Positions 60,090 through 64,000 of a stretch of 64,000 nt of DNA are shown here, piece by piece (position 1 is the stretch's first letter; every line of letters begins with the position of its first letter). Location: positions 322,134 through 386,133 of the forward strand of contig JAWLHE010000005.1 of NCBI GenBank assembly GCA_041690495.1, in the 5' to 3' direction. The position numbers were made by a program, and so were the translations under genes. The DNA is from DATAAP01 sp041690495 (GTDB lineage: Bacteria > Pseudomonadota > Alphaproteobacteria > CACIAM-22H2). A model generated the notes under the pieces. It saw only the letters and a list, made by a program, of their open reading frames with translations, was not told where the DNA came from and did not search any database.

Positions 60090-61850
60090 ATGAGCAATAT
60101 CTCGCCTCGGACCGAAGCGCGTACCGATCTGCTGCGCTGGACCCTGCGCCGCAGCGGTGCCGGAATCCTCTATGCGGCGTTCGTGGGCGTGTTCATCAAC
60201 GCCCTGCATCTCGTCGTCCCGCTTTACATGCTGCAGATCTACGACCGCGTGGTCAGCAGCCGGAGCCTCGATACCCTGACGATGCTCACGGTGCTGGCGG
60301 CGAGCTGCCTTGTCTTTCTTGCCGTGCTCGACTTCATCCGCGCCCGGGTGTTCATCATCGTCGGCGAGCAGATGGTGCGACGACTCAACGCCACCATTTT
60401 GGAGGCCGCGGTCACCGAGTCGCTACAGAACCAGTCCGCCCGCTCGGCCAACGCGGTGCGCGACCTTCAGGAACTGCGCCAGTTCGTGACCGGCGGGCCC
60501 ATCACCCTGCCGTTCGACATTCTGTTTGCGCCCCTGTTCCTGCTCGTACTGTTCCTGCTGCACCCGGCCTACGGCGTGGTCGCGATCGCCGCCATCGTGA
60601 TCCTCGCCTGCCTCGGCGTCGCGATGGAGTTCGTCGCGCGCCGCCCCGCCGCCCTCGCCAACGAAGCCGCGGTGCGCTCGCATGCCGAGATCGGCTCCGC
60701 CATCCGCCACGCCGAGGTGATCGAGGCGCTCGGAATGCTGCCGGCGGTCATCCGCCGCTGGCGCCATGGCCAGAACCGCGCCCTGATGCTGGTCGGCGTC
60801 GGCAATAGCGGCGCGCGCGCCATCACCGCCATCTCGCGCTCCATCCGCATGGGCCTGCAGATTGCGATGCTTGCGACCGGCGCCACGCTGGTCATCGAAC
60901 ACGAAGTCAGCCCCGGCACCATGGTCTGCGCCACGATCGTCATGGGCCGCATGCTGCTCCCGCTCGAGCAGATGATCGAGGGCTGGCGCAACTGGAGCAA
61001 CGCGAGCAGCGCGCTGAGCCGGATTCGCGACCTGCTGTCCAAGCATGAGTCGGCCCGCGGCAGCGCCCCGTACACGGCCGAGGAAGGCAGCCTGCTGGTG
61101 GACCGGGTCAGCTTCGTCCCGCCGGGTTCGGACCGGCCGGTCCTGCGGGGGGTGACCTTCGCGCTGGAGCCGGGCGAGGTGCTTGGCGTCATCGGGCCAT
61201 CAGGTGCGGGCAAGTCGACCCTCGCGCGGCTGCTGGTCGGCGTCTGGCGCCCGACCACCGGCGGTATCTTCCTGGACGGGCACAACGTCTACTCCTGGGA
61301 GCGCGAGAGCTTCGGCAAGCAGATCGGCTATCTGCCCCAGAACGCCGCCCTGCTCGACGGCACCGTTCGCGACAACATCGCGCGGTTCGACGAGGCCGAG
61401 ATGGCGGACGTCATCGTGGCAGCCAAGCGCGCGGACGTGCACGAAATGATCGGCCGCCTCCCGCTCGGCTACGAAACCCGGCTGGGAGAGGCCGGCTTCA
61501 CCATCAGCGGGGGGCAGCGCCAGCGTCTGGCCCTCGCTCGCGCCCTGTTCGGCGCTCCCCGTCTCGTCGTACTCGACGAGCCGAATGCCAATATGGACGG
61601 CGCCGGCGAGCAGGCCTTGATGCAGACGATCCGCGAGGCGAAGAAGGCCGGCATCACGGTCATCATCGTCGCACACCGGATGTCGGTCATGACCGTCGCG
61701 GACAAGCTGCTGGTACTGCGCGACGGCGCCGTCGACCAGTTCGGCCCGCGCCAGGACGTGATGAAGGCCCTGACGACGCAGAATGGGCCGGGCCGCGCGG
61801 GCGATCCCAAGATCGCACGCCTGCCAATCCAGCGAACGGTGCGCTCATGA
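60090..61850 (+). CDS. Type I secretion system permease/ATPase (PrtD type)
   Basis: A 586-residue fused membrane/ATPase exporter. The N-terminal half has about six transmembrane helices, starting SGAGILYAAFVGVFINALHL. The ATPase half has Walker A GPSGAGKSTLARLL near residue 368, the T1SS Q-loop IGYLPQNAALLDGTVRDN near 413, signature ISGGQRQRLALARAL near 470, Walker B LVVLDEPNANMD near 491 and switch His VAHRMSVMT near 530. There is no N-terminal C39-like domain, so it belongs to the PrtD class that exports RTX proteins. It overlaps the HlyD gene (ATGA). The RTX protein at 50875 is the natural substrate. The outer-membrane TolC component is not in the window. Confidence 0.94.
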   Translation: MSNISPRTEARTDLLRWTLRRSGAGILYAAFVGVFINALHLVVPLYMLQIYDRVVSSRSLDTLTMLTVLAASCLVFLAVLDFIRARVFIIVGEQMVRRLNATILEAAVTESLQNQSARSANAVRDLQELRQFVTGGPITLPFDILFAPLFLLVLFLLHPAYGVVAIAAIVILACLGVAMEFVARRPAALANEAAVRSHAEIGSAIRHAEVIEALGMLPAVIRRWRHGQNRALMLVGVGNSGARAITAISRSIRMGLQIAMLATGATLVIEHEVSPGTMVCATIVMGRMLLPLEQMIEGWRNWSNASSALSRIRDLLSKHESARGSAPYTAEEGSLLVDRVSFVPPGSDRPVLRGVTFALEPGEVLGVIGPSGAGKSTLARLLVGVWRPTTGGIFLDGHNVYSWERESFGKQIGYLPQNAALLDGTVRDNIARFDEAEMADVIVAAKRADVHEMIGRLPLGYETRLGEAGFTISGGQRQRLALARALFGAPRLVVLDEPNANMDGAGEQALMQTIREAKKAGITVIIVAHRMSVMTVADKLLVLRDGAVDQFGPRQDVMKALTTQNGPGRAGDPKIARLPIQRTVRS

Positions 61851-63193
61851 CAGCACATGACTTGGTCCTCCCCGGTCCGACGAACCGCGCGGTCGCGGAT
61901 CCCGACGCCGAGCCCTCACTGCGCCCAACGGCAATGGCAGGGCTGGTGGTCATCGTCGCCTTTTTCGGCGGCTTTCTCGGCTGGTCGTTGTTCGCGCGGC
62001 TTGACAGCGCTGCCATATCCCAGGGCACGGTGGTCGTCGACAGCCATCGCAAGACCGTCCAGCATCTGGAGGGCGGCATTCTTCGCGAGCTGCTCGTCAA
62101 GGAAGGCCAGCCGGTCGTCACCGGGCAGGCCCTGGCATTGTTCGACACGACCCAGGCGGACGCGCAGCTCGGGCAGATCACCAGTCAGCTCGTTGCGGTG
62201 CAGGCGCGGATCGCGCGGCTGCGCGCCGAGCAGTCGGGCAGCCTGACCCTGGAGTTCCCGCCGGAGCTGCTGCGGCAGCGCGCCGACCCGGTGGTCGCCG
62301 ATACGATCACCTCCCAGACCAACCTGTTCCACGCACGCTGGCGCGCCCATGAAAGTTCCGAGGCGGTTCTACAGAAACGTATCGGACAGCTCGAAGAGGA
62401 GATCCGCGCCAACGAGGCGCAGCTCACCTCGGCGACCCGCCGCCTCTCGCTCCTCGAAGAGGAGCGCGCGAATGTCGCCAAACTGCTGGCAAAGGGATTC
62501 GAGCGCCGGCCGCGCCTGCTCGAGCTGGAGCGTGCGGTCGCCGAGCTGAAGGGGCGCCAGGGCGAGTTGCGCGGGGCGATCGCGCGCGGGCGCCAGGCAA
62601 TCGGCGGCGCGCAGCTCGAGATCGTCAATCTCGGCGACACGCGCCTCGCGGAGGTTGCCCGTGAGCTCCAGGAGGCGCGCGCCATCGAGGCCGACCTGAA
62701 CGACCGCATCCGCGCCGCACGTGACGTGCGCGAGCGTCGTGAGGTCACGGCTCCGCAGGACGGCATCGTCACCGACATCCGTATGGTGACGCCCGGTGGC
62801 GTGATCGGGCCGGGCCAGCCGATCATGGACATCGTGCCCACGGACGACGAGTTGATCGTGGAGACGCGCGTCCCCCCGTCGGATATCGAATCGGTGCGCG
62901 TTGGCCTGCCGTCGCGCGTGCGGCTGTCCTCGTACAACCGCAGCCTGGCGCCGACCGTCGAGGGCGTGATCACCTATGTCGCCGCAGACATGATGACCGA
63001 CCAGCGCACCGGAAATCCCTACTTCACCGCCCGCGTCCGCCTGTCGCGGCAGTCGCTGGCCGAGTGGCCGGAGGTGCAGCTTTACCCTGGCATGCCGGCG
63101 GAGGTGATGCTCGTCACCGGCGAGCGGCGCGCGATCGATTATTTCGTTGCGCCGCTGTTTGATCGCATGCGCCGCGCCTTCCGCGAGAAATAG
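61847..63193 (+). CDS. Type I secretion periplasmic adaptor (HlyD/PrtE type)
   Basis: A 448-residue membrane-fusion protein. One N-terminal transmembrane helix (AMAGLVVIVAFFGGFLGWSLFA, given in part, near residue 30) anchors it in the inner membrane. Then come the lipoyl half-motif KTVQHLEGGILRELLVKEGQ near 69, a long coiled-coil region (~100-290, LQKRIGQLEEEIRANEAQLT), the second half-motif VTAPQDGIVTDIRMVTPGGV near 303 and a C-terminal beta domain. It bridges the T1SS ABC exporter to TolC. Start overlaps the ABC stop (ATGA). It is the last gene of the operon; the next gene follows after ~150 bases and is unrelated. Confidence 0.94.
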   Translation: MTAHDLVLPGPTNRAVADPDAEPSLRPTAMAGLVVIVAFFGGFLGWSLFARLDSAAISQGTVVVDSHRKTVQHLEGGILRELLVKEGQPVVTGQALALFDTTQADAQLGQITSQLVAVQARIARLRAEQSGSLTLEFPPELLRQRADPVVADTITSQTNLFHARWRAHESSEAVLQKRIGQLEEEIRANEAQLTSATRRLSLLEEERANVAKLLAKGFERRPRLLELERAVAELKGRQGELRGAIARGRQAIGGAQLEIVNLGDTRLAEVARELQEARAIEADLNDRIRAARDVRERREVTAPQDGIVTDIRMVTPGGVIGPGQPIMDIVPTDDELIVETRVPPSDIESVRVGLPSRVRLSSYNRSLAPTVEGVITYVAADMMTDQRTGNPYFTARVRLSRQSLAEWPEVQLYPGMPAEVMLVTGERRAIDYFVAPLFDRMRRAFREK

Positions 63194-63346
63194 GCGCCCT
63201 CTACGCGAATGTGTCCGGCGCCCCACTCCCGACTTGAAGCGAGGCGCCGCCCATGGCAAGAGCGGCAGGGCCGGGTTCGCTTTCCGAGCGGGAGGAGAGC
63301 CGGCATTCCCTCACCTGGAGCGCATGCGAAATGCGCAGCACGGGAC

Positions 63347-63877
63347 ATGCCCTCCCCCCTGCTTCGGATCTACATTGCGGTCAGCCTCGACGGATTCATT
63401 GCCACGCCGGAGGGCGGTGTCGAATGGCTTGAGCCTTACCCGGCCGACGATTTCGGGTTCGCAGGGTTTCTCGACGGGATCGGGACGATCGTGATGGGTC
63501 GAACGACCTACGACCAGGCGCTCGGCTTCGGTCCCTGGGCCTATGACCGCCAGCGCACCGTCGTCCTCACCTCGCGTCCGCTCGACGATCCCCCGCCGGG
63601 CGTCCAGCCTTGGAGCGGGGACGTCGTCGCGCTCGCCGGCGACCTCAAGGCCGGCAACGCGGGCGACATCTGGCTTCTGGGAGGTGCCAGATCGATCGGG
63701 CAGTTCCTCGAGAACGATCTCGTGGACAGGCTGGAACTGTTCGTGATTCCAGTGCTGCTTGGCGAAGGGATCGCACTCTTCGACGGCGCCTGCCGGCCGG
63801 CGCCGCTGCATCTGGAAAGCGCCACGCCCTTTCCGAAGGGCGTCGTCCAGCTCATCTATTCATGCCACGCGGATTGA
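63347..63877 (+). CDS. Dihydrofolate reductase/RibD C-terminal-like protein
   Basis: A 176-residue reductase-fold protein. The N-terminal strand IYIAVSLDGFIATPEGGVEW near residue 8 and VMGRTTYDQALGF near 51 are the DHFR-family signature of the YyaP/RibD-C group. IWLLGGARSIGQFLENDLVD near 112 and LFVIPVLLGEGIALF near 136 complete the NADPH-binding fold. The ATG at 63347 is chosen from the conserved start; the frame upstream is not conserved-looking. Members are NADPH-dependent reductases of unknown substrate, not true dihydrofolate reductases. It stands alone after the secretion operon and before an IS fragment. Confidence 0.85.
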   Translation: MPSPLLRIYIAVSLDGFIATPEGGVEWLEPYPADDFGFAGFLDGIGTIVMGRTTYDQALGFGPWAYDRQRTVVLTSRPLDDPPPGVQPWSGDVVALAGDLKAGNAGDIWLLGGARSIGQFLENDLVDRLELFVIPVLLGEGIALFDGACRPAPLHLESATPFPKGVVQLIYSCHAD

Positions 63878-63896
63878 CGAAGCCAGGCGCCGCGCG

Positions 63897-64000
63897 CTAG
63901 GTGTCGTTGCCAAGGAGGTTGTTCAGGCGCGCGGCGGGGGCTGAGGCGGCGATGCCGGCATGAGGTCTGTGATGGTTGTACCAGTGCAGCCAATGGGGCA
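63897..64000 (-). mobile_element. IS transposase, C-terminal end (cut by the window edge)
   Basis: The last 34 codons of a DDE transposase read leftward to a stop at 63897-63899. WLHWYNHHRPHAGI and LNNLLGNDT are the typical end of IS481/IS3-group transposases. The rest lies beyond the window, so I cannot tell an intact IS from a remnant, nor see its terminal repeats. Confidence 0.8.

Noticed and set aside
63209..63346. An upstream extension of the dihydrofolate-reductase-like protein
   Set aside because: The 46 extra residues are Arg/Pro-rich and unlike the family, whose first strand begins directly after the ATG at 63347.

Overview
The window is about 67% GC (estimated by eye), densely coding and full of ATGA/GTGA-type start/stop overlaps. 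The gene content (Tat-exported formate dehydrogenase with DUF3305/DUF3306 neighbours, TupABC, MddA, two Dpp-type importers, an RTX protein with a PrtD/HlyD type I secretion pair) fits an alphaproteobacterium, most likely of the Hyphomicrobiales (Rhizobiales). This is a judgement from gene content and base composition; no rRNA or other phylogenetic marker is in view. I saw no tRNA, rRNA or CRISPR array.

Region 1 (1-20.9 kb) is a molybdenum/tungsten and formate dehydrogenase block. On the minus strand are the start of the formate dehydrogenase catalytic subunit, a small Tat-signal protein, a TorD-family chaperone with an extra N-terminal helix-turn-helix, DUF3306, DUF3305, mobA, fdhD and a MOT1-type molybdate transporter. 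On the plus strand follow tupBCA (tungstate), an orphan modA, a molbindin, and a FecCD-type ABC importer that may be a MolABC-like molybdate system. After a few unrelated genes (hydrolase-LuxR fusion, EamA exporter, mddA, purC, VOC protein) come a helix-turn-helix regulator with a periplasmic-binding-protein-like domain, a divergent multi-cluster ferredoxin-like protein and moaA. Together they cover metal uptake, cofactor synthesis, cofactor sulfuration and enzyme maturation. A ModE-type dyad lies in the regulator/ferredoxin intergenic region.

Region 2 (21-49 kb) is mostly amide, peptide and amino-acid scavenging. Two complete Dpp/Opp-type importers (22.4-29.7 kb and 40.3-45.8 kb) are interleaved with N-formylglutamate amidohydrolase, PPK2, an M81 MlrC-type peptidase, an ArgE-type deacetylase, an aspartoacylase-like protein, an allantoate/carbamoyl-amino-acid hydrolase, an amidase and a D-aminoacylase. 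NAD kinase, a YHS protein, an AbrB-type membrane protein, a TPR/glycosyltransferase-like protein and an uncharacterised membrane protein are interspersed. Several intergenic gaps hold clean dyads, and one holds an orphan intrinsic terminator that may end a small RNA.

Region 3 (48.9-63.2 kb) is a surface/secretion cluster: an AT-rich control region, a 67-residue protein, a divergent rmlD, a secreted protein made almost entirely of RTX calcium-binding nonapeptides, then a tightly overlapping run of GT2-like, GT4, GT2-like, GT4, galE, T1SS ABC transporter and HlyD adaptor. The likely picture is a Ca-binding RTX protein exported by the co-encoded T1SS and associated with, or modified by, a glycan built by the embedded glycosyltransferases. 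The outer-membrane TolC partner is not in the window. The right edge holds a dihydrofolate-reductase-like gene and the tail of an IS transposase.
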